Below are positions 20,206 through 29,142 of a stretch of 64,000 nt of DNA, piece by piece (position 1 is the stretch's first letter; each line of letters opens with the position of its first letter). The stretch comes from Burkholderia anthina (GTDB taxonomy: Bacteria; Pseudomonadota; Gammaproteobacteria; Burkholderiales; Burkholderiaceae). Both the position numbers and the translations under genes were made by a program. Below the pieces are notes generated by a model. It saw nothing but the letters and a program-made list of their open reading frames with translations. It ran no database searches and was not told the origin of the DNA. The stretch spans positions 124,001-188,000 of the forward strand of contig NZ_CABVLY010000015.1 of the NCBI RefSeq assembly GCF_902498995.1, in the 5' to 3' direction.

Positions 20206-21549
20206 CTACGACTTCCCGCTATCGTTCGAGCCGCGCACCCATGACCAATGCGTCGTGCCCCACGAGCTGCCTTTGATCACCGGCATGACGTCGCCGAGGT
20301 CGAAGTACTGCTCGCTGCCAGCCTTGGCCGGCGTGTGCCAATAGCCGGCTTCGGGGCAGGGCTCGCCGCCGCGAACGCTGCGGCGTCGCGGCCCGCGGGG
20401 TTCCGGCACGATCGTGGGCGGCTCGGGGATTGGCGGCGCATCCCATGGATCGAAGCGCGCTTGCCATGCGCGCGCATTAAGGGCATTGGCGTTAGGCAAG
20501 TTGGGGTCGTGGAGATGCAGGCCATCCGGCTTCGGGTTGCGCAACACGCGCAGCACCTTGTTGACGAACACGTATGGCTCGGGCAGACCCTCTTCGGGAG
20601 CGCCGAGGCGCGGGAACGGACCGGCGCGCACGAGCACGCAGTCATTGATACGCTCGACGAGGATGTCGTCGCGATCGAGGGCAGTACGGAGTGCGGCATC
20701 GCCGCCGAGACGTTCGACGAACAGGTCGCCGAGAATCGTGTACCAATTCACCCCTTTAATGAATCCCCAACGCCCGACAGTTGCACCCGGATGTAGATAA
20801 CCGAATACGGCCGTTAGCGCATAAGGCTCGCCGTAGTGGGAAGTGGGATCGTATTCGTCAATGCCCAAGTGAGCGCAGGCGTCAATCTCGATACCGCTGA
20901 AGCGTTTTGCAATAGCCCATTCCTGAGCTTGCCAGTTGTGATAGTTGTACGCAGTGACCGCGGACAATCCTCCATAGCCGCCCCGCACATCGAGTTGTTC
21001 GCAGACGTAGCGCAAAAATTGCTCATACTGGGCTTGGCCTTCCGGGCGGGTAATCAACTCCATCGGCACGCTGAACTTCAGAAAAGAGAGTTCCATTTCC
21101 TCCCCTTTCGACACCTTGTAGCCGGTCGGGGATTCGTAATCGATAGGGCTGGCCCGCCCTGTAAGCGTCTGAATTTGATAGTCGGGTGCGACGGTGGGTA
21201 TCGGCGCGCTTGAGCGCATAACGCTGACCTGCTCGTATTCGGGGGAGTCCGCGATCGCTTTGCGGATTTTCTCTACGCCTTTCGCTGCTTTCTTGCTGAA
21301 TTTGGCGAGGTCTTCATCCTTTCCCGAAACGAGGTGCGCTCCGAACAGTTCGTCGAAGCGATCGAAGCAGGCGAGCAGGCCACGTCGCCCTTCGGGTTTC
21401 GAGCCGCCGGCAAAGTACACGGTCCCGATGCCCCCCGGTTTGACAGCAAAACTGTTGTCAGCCAGACGAACGCTCAGATCTTCGAAGTAGCGCGCGTAGG
21501 CCGCGAACGGTGTCAGCACAACAGGTCCCTTTGTTTCGAGGTCGCTCAT
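20206..21549 (-). CDS. Type VI immunity protein, DUF3396/TsiV family (copy 2)
   Basis: A 447-aa DUF3396 (PF11876, type VI immunity) protein. It begins MSDLETKGPVVLTPFAAYARYFEDL and has no signal peptide, so it should act in the cytoplasm, where a DNase effector would strike. It follows a VRR-Nuc effector gene by 45 bases. An AAGGGAATC ribosome site is shared with copy 1. Compared with copy 1 it is of identical length and near-identical over about 165-225 and 265-380. It differs strongly near residues 116-158 and 228-262, the likely specificity regions. It probably neutralises the effector at 21595-22872. Confidence 0.85.
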   Translation of the reverse strand: MSDLETKGPVVLTPFAAYARYFEDLSVRLADNSFAVKPGGIGTVYFAGGSKPEGRRGLLACFDRFDELFGAHLVSGKDEDLAKFSKKAAKGVEKIRKAIADSPEYEQVSVMRSSAPIPTVAPDYQIQTLTGRASPIDYESPTGYKVSKGEEMELSFLKFSVPMELITRPEGQAQYEQFLRYVCEQLDVRGGYGGLSAVTAYNYHNWQAQEWAIAKRFSGIEIDACAHLGIDEYDPTSHYGEPYALTAVFGYLHPGATVGRWGFIKGVNWYTILGDLFVERLGGDAALRTALDRDDILVERINDCVLVRAGPFPRLGAPEEGLPEPYVFVNKVLRVLRNPKPDGLHLHDPNLPNANALNARAWQARFDPWDAPPIPEPPTIVPEPRGPRRRSVRGGEPCPEAGYWHTPAKAGSEQYFDLGDVMPVIKGSSWGTTHWSWVRGSNDSGKS

Positions 21550-21594
21550 TAGTAGATGATTCCCTTCTACGTTGACAGTGTCAGGCGGTAACGA

Positions 21595-22872
21595 TCACGC
21601 AGCGGCAGCGGCAGCGGCAGCGGCAGCGGTCGCGCCGAGCGCTATTGCCAGTGCGGCTACGGTTTCGGTGGCAGCTGTTGCAACAATTGCCGCGATTGCG
21701 AGTAAGACAGCAATCAGGGTTTCGGCAAGCACAATGACGATGACGGTACCGGCGACAACAGCGGCGACGAACACGAGCCCCTTGATAATCGACGTGCCGA
21801 TCTGCGACCAGTTGATTTGCTTCATCAATTCCCATGTCATGTCAGTGGTGCGCACGATCGCATCCCAGCCCGCTTTCAGTTGTGCCGTCGTATAACGGAA
21901 AATCTCGCGACCAGACTCATCCACCCATTGCCATGTGGCGGTCGCCTTATCGGCGACCCATTTGCCAGTAGTCAGCGCCCACGACGCATGTTGCTGGAGC
22001 CACGCTTCCATCTCGGTCGACAGATAGTGTGCCCCTGTATTGACTGCATCCCATACGGCCGCAACCGTTGCTTCGCCGGCTTCTTCAGCCGTGCGAATCC
22101 AGGCTTCGTACCAAGCCGGTTCGGGAATGGGCTCGATCGTACGAATCGGTGCGCGTAGCTGCCGTTCGCGCCGCTTGTAGCGCAATTCCGCCTGGCGTTC
22201 GTCTGGCGAAATAGCGAGCGTTTGTTGACGGGCTTTTTCCAAGTCGCCGTTACAGTCGCTGACATCGATCACGGTCATGCGGTATTTGTACTCGCCAGGT
22301 GCGCCAGAGATTTTTTGGTAAGCCCTCTCTTGTCCCGAACCCCAGGCATCTCCGGGAAACTTGACTTCGACCAGACGCAGCGAATTATCGACATGCGCGT
22401 TGCCGTAATGGTCAATGCGGCTTCGACCAGACCAGCGATCGGCAGAATTTCGCACGACGATGACGTCGGGACGCCGAAGAAGCCCAGGCCTGAATCCCTT
22501 GGGAAATGGATTCAGACTATGGCGGCGACCGGGACCATCCTCAGTTGCAGTGCTAAGAAAGGGAATCGGCGCTTCGGTGCCTCGCGAGGTAAAGTCGGGC
22601 CACATGTCGAAACTGACCTCCGATTTGTACTGCCATCGGAAATCATGCAACGTCTCGTCAATCCGGATCGCCGCCGTCATCACGATTTGCTTGAGCATCG
22701 AAATCGTATGCGAGCCATCCGGCAACTTGATGTTGACGATGTCCGGTGCTTTGAGCGCGTATTCGATTTTCTCTTGCAGATAGCCTTTCGTGCCCGGCGG
22801 CAATTCGGCATACGTCTTTCTGTCTTCGTTGACCGTCGTGCAAGTCGCGACTGTTTCCATCGTACTGGCCAT
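21595..22872 (-). CDS. Type VI VRR-Nuc DNase effector, TseV-like (copy 2)
   Basis: A 425-aa protein whose middle carries a PD-(D/E)xK nuclease of the VRR-Nuc type: RRPDVIVV (about 133-140), RLVEVKFPGD (about 166-175) and a following Q-x3-Y (GQERAYQ). TseV effectors of Salmonella and relatives use this fold to cut structured DNA and are paired with DUF3396 immunity proteins, as here. The C-terminus (about 355-425) is strongly hydrophobic with an alanine run, perhaps a membrane-crossing element. The start follows the orphan vgrG tail by three bases. It is a diverged duplicate of the gene at 24452-25711, identical in its first 14 residues except one. Confidence 0.85.
   Translation of the reverse strand: MASTMETVATCTTVNEDRKTYAELPPGTKGYLQEKIEYALKAPDIVNIKLPDGSHTISMLKQIVMTAAIRIDETLHDFRWQYKSEVSFDMWPDFTSRGTEAPIPFLSTATEDGPGRRHSLNPFPKGFRPGLLRRPDVIVVRNSADRWSGRSRIDHYGNAHVDNSLRLVEVKFPGDAWGSGQERAYQKISGAPGEYKYRMTVIDVSDCNGDLEKARQQTLAISPDERQAELRYKRRERQLRAPIRTIEPIPEPAWYEAWIRTAEEAGEATVAAVWDAVNTGAHYLSTEMEAWLQQHASWALTTGKWVADKATATWQWVDESGREIFRYTTAQLKAGWDAIVRTTDMTWELMKQINWSQIGTSIIKGLVFVAAVVAGTVIVIVLAETLIAVLLAIAAIVATAATETVAALAIALGATAAAAAAAAAA
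21602..21629. repeat. Hexanucleotide repeat in effector copy 2
   Basis: About 4.5 units of the 6-bp repeat GCGGCA/CGGCAG code for the terminal alanine run of the effector. Unit gain or loss keeps the reading frame, so only tail length would vary. Copy 1 lacks the run. Confidence 0.7.
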
Positions 22873-22875
22873 GCG

Positions 22876-22980
22876 TCAATCCTCCAGATAGTCGCGTTGA
22901 ATCTGCAGCCTGTCCGAGCCTGCGAACTGCCACGACTCGACCGGTGCTGGCCCGGACTTCACGGTCTGTAGCGGTACGTC
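22876..22980 (-). pseudogene. Orphan 3' end of vgrG (duplication remnant)
   Basis: These 105 bases code in frame for VPLQTVKSGPAPVESWQFAG and on to QIQRDYLED followed by stop. That is the last ~35 residues of the VgrG at 25715-28525, with one base difference (22912 region, Pro to Leu). No start or upstream VgrG sequence accompanies it; homology stops abruptly at 22980. It was carried along when the effector-immunity unit was duplicated and marks the junction. Confidence 0.9.
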
Positions 22981-23063
22981 GTTCACGGCGTCGTGAAGAT
23001 AGGAGCGACTTCGCCGTTGGGGAATCGACACTCGGTTTCTTCCATGGCGTCGTCACGCCGGAA

Positions 23064-24407
23064 TTAGGACTGCCTGTCATCGTCCGAACCGCGCGCCCAT
23101 GACCAATGCGTCGTTCCCCACTGGCTTCCTTTGACCACCGGCATTACATCGCCCACGTTGAAATACTGTTCGCTGCCGGCCTTGGCCGGCGTGCGCCAAT
23201 AGCCGGCTTCGGGGCAGGGCTCGCCGCCGGGGATGCTCGAGCGGCGCTTTCCGCGTGGCTCTGGCACGATGGTCGGCGGTTCGGGAATCGGTGGCGCATC
23301 CCATAAGTCGAAGCGTGCTTGCCACGCACGCGCATTCCTGGCGTCGGCGTTCGGCAGGTCAGGTTCGTAGAGATGCAGGCCGTCCGGCTTCGGGTTACGC
23401 AACACACGCAGCACCTTGTTGACGAACACGTAAGGCTCGGGCAAACCTTCCTCGGGGGCGCCGAGGCGCGGGAACGGGCCGGCGCGCACGAGCACGCAGT
23501 GATTGATCCGCTCGACGAGGATGTCGCCGCGATCGAGCGCGGCACGGAGTGCGGCGTCGCCGCCGAGACGTTCGACGAACAGGTCGCCGAGCAGGGTGTA
23601 CCAGTTCACGCTCTTGATAAAACCCCACGAGCCGACCTTTGAGCCGGGACGCAGATAGGGATAGATCGCCGTCATGCGCACCTGAGTGCCATCATACGAA
23701 CTGGTATTCCACTCGTGTTTCGACAAGTGCGCACATGCGTCGATTTCGATGCCGCTGAACCGACTCGCGATTGCCCATTCCTGAGCTTGCCAGTTGTGGT
23801 AGTTGTAGGCGGTTACGGCGGACAAGCCGCCATAGCCACCGCGTACGTCGAGTTGTTCGCAGACGTATCGCAGAAACTGCTCGTATTGTTCTTGTCCTTC
23901 CGGACGCGTGACCAACTCCATTGGGACGCTGAACTTCAAATACGAATAGCCGGCCTCCTGCCCTTTCGGAGCAGTCCAGCCTTCGGGAGAGACATAATCT
24001 TCTGGATTTTCGATGTCGGTCAATGTCGAAATTTCGTAGTCTGGAGCCGATGTCGCGTTCGGTGCACTGGACCGCATCACGCTGACCTGAAGAAATTCTG
24101 GCGTATCGACAATTGCCCTCCGGATTTTTTCGACGCCCTTTGCATTTTTCTTGCTCAAGTGCGCGAGGTCTTCATCCTTTCCCGAAATGAGGTGTGAGCC
24201 GAACAGCTCATCGAAACGATCGAAACAGGCGAGTAGGCTGCGTCGACCATCTGGCTTCGCGCCATGCGCGAAAAATACAGTCCCGATCACTCCCGGCTTT
24301 ATCGAAAAACTGTTGTCTCGCTGACGCACGCTCAAGTCTTCGAAATAACGTGCGTAAGCCGCGAACGGTGTCAACACAATCGGTTTCGTCGCTTCCGTGG
24401 TGCTCAT
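23064..24407 (-). CDS. Type VI immunity protein, DUF3396/TsiV family (copy 1)
   Basis: A 447-aa DUF3396 immunity protein, partner of the effector at 24452-25711. The start at 24407 (MSTTEATK) is chosen because the AAGGGAATCA site before it is conserved in copy 2. An in-frame ATG at 24452 that overlaps the effector stop (TAATG) would add 15 residues and is possible. No signal peptide, so cytoplasmic. Conserved blocks shared with copy 2 include YARYFEDLSVR, LLACFDRFDELFG and RYVCEQLDVRGGYGG. Divergent blocks lie at about 116-158 and 228-262. Downstream of it come 83 unrelated bases and then the orphan vgrG tail. Confidence 0.87.
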   Translation of the reverse strand: MSTTEATKPIVLTPFAAYARYFEDLSVRQRDNSFSIKPGVIGTVFFAHGAKPDGRRSLLACFDRFDELFGSHLISGKDEDLAHLSKKNAKGVEKIRRAIVDTPEFLQVSVMRSSAPNATSAPDYEISTLTDIENPEDYVSPEGWTAPKGQEAGYSYLKFSVPMELVTRPEGQEQYEQFLRYVCEQLDVRGGYGGLSAVTAYNYHNWQAQEWAIASRFSGIEIDACAHLSKHEWNTSSYDGTQVRMTAIYPYLRPGSKVGSWGFIKSVNWYTLLGDLFVERLGGDAALRAALDRGDILVERINHCVLVRAGPFPRLGAPEEGLPEPYVFVNKVLRVLRNPKPDGLHLYEPDLPNADARNARAWQARFDLWDAPPIPEPPTIVPEPRGKRRSSIPGGEPCPEAGYWRTPAKAGSEQYFNVGDVMPVVKGSQWGTTHWSWARGSDDDRQS

Positions 24408-24451
24408 GTTTGGTTGATTCCCTTCTGAATGAGTTGATTCGGAACGCGTCA

Positions 24452-25711
24452 TTACGCTGCGGCGCCGGTAACACCCAGCGCAATGGCAAGTGCCGCTAAT
24501 GTTTCGGCCGTGGCAGCAGCAACAATCGCGGCAAGCGCGAGGAGGATCGCTAGCAGAGCCTCGGACAGCACGATAATCACGGCGATACCGGCAACAACAG
24601 CGGCGACTGCGACCAGCCCCTTGATGATCGAGGTGCCAATCTGCGACCAATTGATTTGCTTCAGCAGATCCCACGTCATATCGGTTGTGCGCACCAGTGC
24701 GTCCCAGCCTGTCTTCAATTGTGCGGTCGTGTAGCGGTAGATTTCTTGACCCTTTTCGTCGACCCGTCGCCATGTTGCCGTCGCTGTATCAACGACCCAC
24801 TTGCCAGCGATCAGCGTCCAGGGCGCATGCTGCTTTAGCCATCGCTCCATTTCGGCCGACAGGTGTTGTCCTCCTTCGTTGAGCGCATCCCAGACCGCAG
24901 CGACGGCAACGTCGCCCACTTCTTCCGCTTTTCGAATCCATGCTTCGTACCACGCGGGATCGGGAATCGGCTCGACGGAGCGAATCGGTGCACGCAGTTG
25001 CCGTTCGCGGCGGCGGCGACGAAGTTCTGCTTCACGTTCTTCCGGTGACATCGCGAGTGCGTGTTCACGTGCCTTTTCCAGTGCACCGCTGCAGTCACTA
25101 ACGTCGATGACCGACATGCGCTTTTTGAATTCGCCGGGGGCGCCGGCTATTTGCTGGTACGCGGCTTCTTGCCCCCGTCCCCATGTGTCGCCGGGGAACT
25201 TCACTTCAACCAGCCGTAGCAAGTTGTCGACATGGGGATGGCCTTCGCGGTCAATCAGACCGCGTCCCGGCCAGCGGTCGCCGGGATTTTTGACGATGAT
25301 CACGTCAGGACGACGTAATCGCCCGAGCTTCGCTCCAAACGGAAAGGGGCTCTGGCCGTGGCGACGTCCAGGCCCATCTTCGATCGCGCTGCTCAGGAAC
25401 GGAATCGGTGCTCGTTGTCCACTGGACAGTACAGCTTCAGTCATATCGAAGCTGACTTCCGCTTTGTACTGCCAGCGGAAATCATGGATCGTCTCATCGA
25501 TGCGGATCGCCCAGCTCATTACGATCTGTTTGAGTGCAGAAATCGTGTTCGAACCGTCAGGCAGCCGGATTTTGACTATATCCGGGGCTTTCAACGCATC
25601 TTCGATTTTCTCCTGCAAATAGCCTTTCGTGCCCGGTGGCAGTTCAGCGTATGTGATCGTGTCTTCCTTGACCGTCGTGCAAGTTGCGACTGTTTCCATC
25701 GTACTGGCCAT
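24452..25711 (-). CDS. Type VI VRR-Nuc DNase effector, TseV-like (copy 1)
   Basis: A 419-aa effector located three bases after the vgrG stop, so almost certainly co-translated and delivered with this VgrG. VRR-Nuc motifs: RRPDVIIV (133-140, Asp136), RLVEVKFPGD (166-175, Glu169 and Lys171) and GQEAAYQ (180-186). The N-terminal ~130 residues may be the VgrG-binding or loading part. The C-terminal ~65 residues are hydrophobic (GLVAVAAVVAGIAVIIVL and more). It is expected to enter a rival cell and cut its DNA. Protection would come from the DUF3396 protein encoded next. Confidence 0.88.
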   Translation of the reverse strand: MASTMETVATCTTVKEDTITYAELPPGTKGYLQEKIEDALKAPDIVKIRLPDGSNTISALKQIVMSWAIRIDETIHDFRWQYKAEVSFDMTEAVLSSGQRAPIPFLSSAIEDGPGRRHGQSPFPFGAKLGRLRRPDVIIVKNPGDRWPGRGLIDREGHPHVDNLLRLVEVKFPGDTWGRGQEAAYQQIAGAPGEFKKRMSVIDVSDCSGALEKAREHALAMSPEEREAELRRRRRERQLRAPIRSVEPIPDPAWYEAWIRKAEEVGDVAVAAVWDALNEGGQHLSAEMERWLKQHAPWTLIAGKWVVDTATATWRRVDEKGQEIYRYTTAQLKTGWDALVRTTDMTWDLLKQINWSQIGTSIIKGLVAVAAVVAGIAVIIVLSEALLAILLALAAIVAAATAETLAALAIALGVTGAAA

Positions 25712-25714
25712 GCG

Positions 25715-28525
25715 TCAATCCTCCAGATAGTCGCGTTGAATCTGCGGCCTGTCCGAGCCTGCGAACTGCCACGACTCGACCGGTGCTGGCCCGGACTTCA
25801 CGGTCTGTAGCGGTACGTCCTGCGCGACCGCCGTAAAGACGGGCGCGGTCTCGCCGCGTTCATTCGTGAAGCTCTGAATCGTGCGACCGGCGGGTGTCTT
25901 GATGGCGTACGGGCATCGAATCAGCGGAGCGCCGTTCGTCGCATCCCTCAGTACGTATTGCGCTTGATGCGACGGCCTGAACGGCCTCAAGTCGGTCGCC
26001 GAGCTTGTCGGCCCGCTCCAGTCGTGACCGCTCCCCTTGATCGAAATTTTCCCCGGCATATGAAGGTTTGCGTTGCCGTTCGCGTCCATCTGAAACAAGC
26101 CGCTGCCACATCGCAACTCGATACCCTTGCTGGCCGTGAGACGAATGACGTCGGTCGTGGACATCAGCTCCAGCGCCTTATGCGCGGCGAGGCGAATCAG
26201 GTCGTCGTGAGATTCGAACTGCATCGGTCCATGTGCCGTCGTTGCTTTCATACCCGTGCCGGCGTGCATTTCCATCCTGTCGCGCGCCGATGTGTGTACG
26301 TTCTTGCCCGCTGTCGTCTGGACGTTCTGCGCGGCCGCATGGTCGATGTTCTCGGCCGCGAACACGCCGTAGGTCTTTGGCGTGAAATGGCCGATACCAC
26401 CTTTTGCAGCGAATGCCATCATGTCGCCGTCGTTCGCACCGGGTTCCGAACGCCACTCGCGCAGCTTCTGCGCGAGCCGAGCGAGCCCGTTCGCGTCGGG
26501 CCCGTGCAAACCATGTTGATGGGCGAAGTCGCCCATCGATTCGAACAGCTCGGCGAACTGGCTCAACAGCTCGAGCAGTTCCTGCCGATCGAGCAGGTCC
26601 CCGCTCGCGGCTGCACGCGCGTAGGTCGTAAGCATCAACCCGCGCGCGGCGCGTGCCACGAGCGACGCGTCGGTGCGTGCTTCCACGCCGTAGCCGCGCG
26701 ATTTTCCGGGGCCGCTGTCGCTTGGATGCGCGAGATGACCGACGTTGACCTGCGAGTGCGATTCGTCGCTCGCGAGTTGCGCGCTGATGAGGCCGTTCCA
26801 GTCGCTCATCACGAGCTGGTTGCCGCGGCCGCCGCCGATTTCGCGGCTGCGTAGGCCGAGCACGTGTGGATTGCCCGGTAGTTTCGTCACGTTCGAGAAT
26901 GCGGTCGGCATATGTCGCGCATCGTTGAGCGTGCCGCTGATGTACAGGCGATCCGGGTCGCCGTAGAGACTGTCGAGAACCACATACATTCCGGCGCGCA
27001 GTGGGAACGAGAATCCGTAGCGGTCACCTGCCCACGGATTCATCACCAGCAGCGGCGCGCTGTCGGCCGGCGTGCCGGTCGTGCCGCCCGAGTTCTCGTG
27101 GTCGCCGGGGTTCAGCCCGAGCAACCGGACCCATGCGCAACCGTACGCGTTGGTGTGCACGGTGATCCCTTCCGGCGCGACGACACGCCCGAGAATCGGC
27201 GGTGTCGGTGGCAGATCGATACGCGGATCGTAGCTCGGTGCGAGCGGCACGCCGCGCCGCACGCACGTAAGCGCGATTTCGTAACGGTCGCCAGTCGTCG
27301 CCGGCAGATCATCACGAAAGGCCGGGTGACGCTCCGACGTGCCGAACCGGCGCTGGCTCGCCTGGAACAGGGCACGGGCGCGTTCGTCCAGTTCCTTCGG
27401 CATGTTGTTCCACATGCGACGATGGATGTCGACGGGTACGAACTGGCGATCTTTTTCGGGCTGCATATCGAGGTGCACGTAGCCCGTCAGGTCGAACCAC
27501 TCAGCCAAACCGATGTCGCGCACGGTGCCGAAGAAATCGACCTGGTCCGCGCGGCGATCATGCGACAGCATGCGCGCGCGTGCGAGTCGATCCAGATCGA
27601 CGGCCGAGTCGCCCGCATGCGGACCGTAGATGCGATAGTCGGCGAGCATGTCTGCCAGACCGTTCCCGGCGGCACCGTGATCGAGGTCGCTCGTGCGAGC
27701 CCCGGTTGCGACACGCGCAGTCTTGTAGTCGGGAGACTGGATGGTGGCGCGGCGCGCGGTGACGGCGTGCGACCAGGCAATCGACATGATCGTGTCGCCG
27801 GTGTGCATGCCTGTGTGCCCGCCGTAGCGTAGCGTTTGCGCGCGCGTGCGCCGAATGTGACTCGCACTGTCAATCATCACGATCGTATGCATTGGCGTGT
27901 CGCGGGCCTTGCCCTTACCGTCGCCCGGCCGCGCGTAGTACGTGATGCCATCCCGGCGCGCGAGTCGGTCGATGAATTTGCCGTCTGGTTCGTCGGCTTG
28001 CCTTACGAACGCCCGCGCGGGATAGTGCTCGACGTTGAGCGGCGATAGATCGAGATCAGCGGCGGCCGCGAATGCCGAATTGCGGCGGTATTGAGCGAAC
28101 AGGGTGTGGAAGATATCGGGCAGCCGCTGACTTTTGAAGATGCGGGAATTGAACTTGCCGTGCAGCAACTGTATGGCATCGACGATCGTGAGTCGATAAC
28201 AGGTCAGCTCGCCGTCGGACGCGCCGACATCGACGTGCGAGACGATGCCACTGATCACACGCGGCGGGCTTGCGTTGGCTGTGTGCAGTTCGAGCCCCAC
28301 CGGCAGACCCTTGAACATCGACGGCGGCAGGTCGGGGCTGGTTGACACATACACGAACCGGCCCGTCACACCGGTCATCAGCCCTTCATGAGTTTCGGCG
28401 TACAGCAGGGCGAGCATGCGGTCGAACCGCTTCTGGCGATCGCACCCCCAGTTGGTACGGATCGGACGTTCACCAAAGCCGGGCATGCCTTCGGCGACGG
28501 TGCGAATTTTGTCGGACAACGACAT
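25715..28525 (-). CDS. vgrG: Type VI secretion spike protein VgrG (TssI)
   Basis: A 936-aa VgrG forming the trimeric puncturing tip of the type VI machine. In order: gp27-like N-terminal region (about 30-420), gp5 OB-fold (about 455-560, with RYGFSFPLRAGMYVVL), and a DUF2345 beta-helix region (about 690-840, with repeated HTSARDRMEMHAG-type segments). A ~95-residue C-terminal extension after SIKGSGHDW is likely the effector-docking part. The last 35 residues of that extension are duplicated as a remnant at 22876-22980. No other tss genes are in the window, so this is an orphan vgrG-effector island served by a machine encoded elsewhere. Confidence 0.93.
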   Translation of the reverse strand: MSLSDKIRTVAEGMPGFGERPIRTNWGCDRQKRFDRMLALLYAETHEGLMTGVTGRFVYVSTSPDLPPSMFKGLPVGLELHTANASPPRVISGIVSHVDVGASDGELTCYRLTIVDAIQLLHGKFNSRIFKSQRLPDIFHTLFAQYRRNSAFAAAADLDLSPLNVEHYPARAFVRQADEPDGKFIDRLARRDGITYYARPGDGKGKARDTPMHTIVMIDSASHIRRTRAQTLRYGGHTGMHTGDTIMSIAWSHAVTARRATIQSPDYKTARVATGARTSDLDHGAAGNGLADMLADYRIYGPHAGDSAVDLDRLARARMLSHDRRADQVDFFGTVRDIGLAEWFDLTGYVHLDMQPEKDRQFVPVDIHRRMWNNMPKELDERARALFQASQRRFGTSERHPAFRDDLPATTGDRYEIALTCVRRGVPLAPSYDPRIDLPPTPPILGRVVAPEGITVHTNAYGCAWVRLLGLNPGDHENSGGTTGTPADSAPLLVMNPWAGDRYGFSFPLRAGMYVVLDSLYGDPDRLYISGTLNDARHMPTAFSNVTKLPGNPHVLGLRSREIGGGRGNQLVMSDWNGLISAQLASDESHSQVNVGHLAHPSDSGPGKSRGYGVEARTDASLVARAARGLMLTTYARAAASGDLLDRQELLELLSQFAELFESMGDFAHQHGLHGPDANGLARLAQKLREWRSEPGANDGDMMAFAAKGGIGHFTPKTYGVFAAENIDHAAAQNVQTTAGKNVHTSARDRMEMHAGTGMKATTAHGPMQFESHDDLIRLAAHKALELMSTTDVIRLTASKGIELRCGSGLFQMDANGNANLHMPGKISIKGSGHDWSGPTSSATDLRPFRPSHQAQYVLRDATNGAPLIRCPYAIKTPAGRTIQSFTNERGETAPVFTAVAQDVPLQTVKSGPAPVESWQFAGSDRPQIQRDYLED

Positions 28526-29142
28526 GGCTGGCCCTCACGTTCTTGGAGTGATCGGGGCGCGCTCTGTTCGAATGGTCGATCGATGTTGTCGCCCCCTTCC
28601 CGCGGAAATATGCGGGTCGACCCTAACGACCGGTCGGGGCGGCGTCAACGTGTGTAACAAGCGAGACCGGGACGGCATGGAATTTCCGTCAGCGCTTTTT
28701 TTGTATTTTCATTCGGCCTCAGCAGGGCGATCCGGGAAATTGCGAAGACGTATCCAATGGGGCCGAAGGACGCGGGAGATAAGCCTGAGTGCGAAATGCA
28801 ACGAGCAATTCTGGAAATCGGGGATTTCGCGAAATTTTGGTGATGCCTGGTGATCTCGACTGCCTACGGATTGCTCGGAATGGCGCATGCAAGATGCCAT
28901 CCGGGGCAAGGGGGCGGGGTGTTATCGGCTCAATGTCCGTAGCAGGTATCGTGCGATGCTGCCGTCCGCTATTTTTTAATGGCGCTGCCCGGAACAGATT
29001 TCTCGGACTGACTATAAAGGTCAATTTTTTTCATCAACGTTTCATGTTGTGCCCAATGCCGTTGCTGGGGAATTTTTCAAAAAAGAGAATTGTTGCGGAC
29101 TGTCATTTCTAAACATGGATGTTCCGCGTCATGCGCACGTAC
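28526..29142. other. AT-richer intergenic region upstream of vgrG
   Basis: More than 600 bases without a recognisable gene. Base composition falls well below the window average from about 28670 and again at 28960-29110. It should hold the minus-strand vgrG promoter. The composition suggests imported or decayed DNA at the edge of the type VI island. No attachment site, tRNA or integrase was seen. Confidence 0.5.

Larger units (their letters stand above)
20206..25819. repeat. Tandem duplication of the effector-immunity cassette
   Basis: Two direct units, 20206-22980 and 23064-25819, each contain a vgrG 3' end, an effector gene and an immunity gene in the same order. The first ~110 bases (22872-22980 against 25711-25819) differ at one position. 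The coding parts have diverged much more, as have the immunity specificity regions. This indicates duplication followed by diversification or replacement. Confidence 0.85.

Noticed and set aside
24408..24452. Start of immunity copy 1 at the TAATG overlap (24452)
   Set aside because: Copy 2 has no equivalent ATG, while the ribosome site before the later ATG is conserved in both copies; kept only as an alternative.
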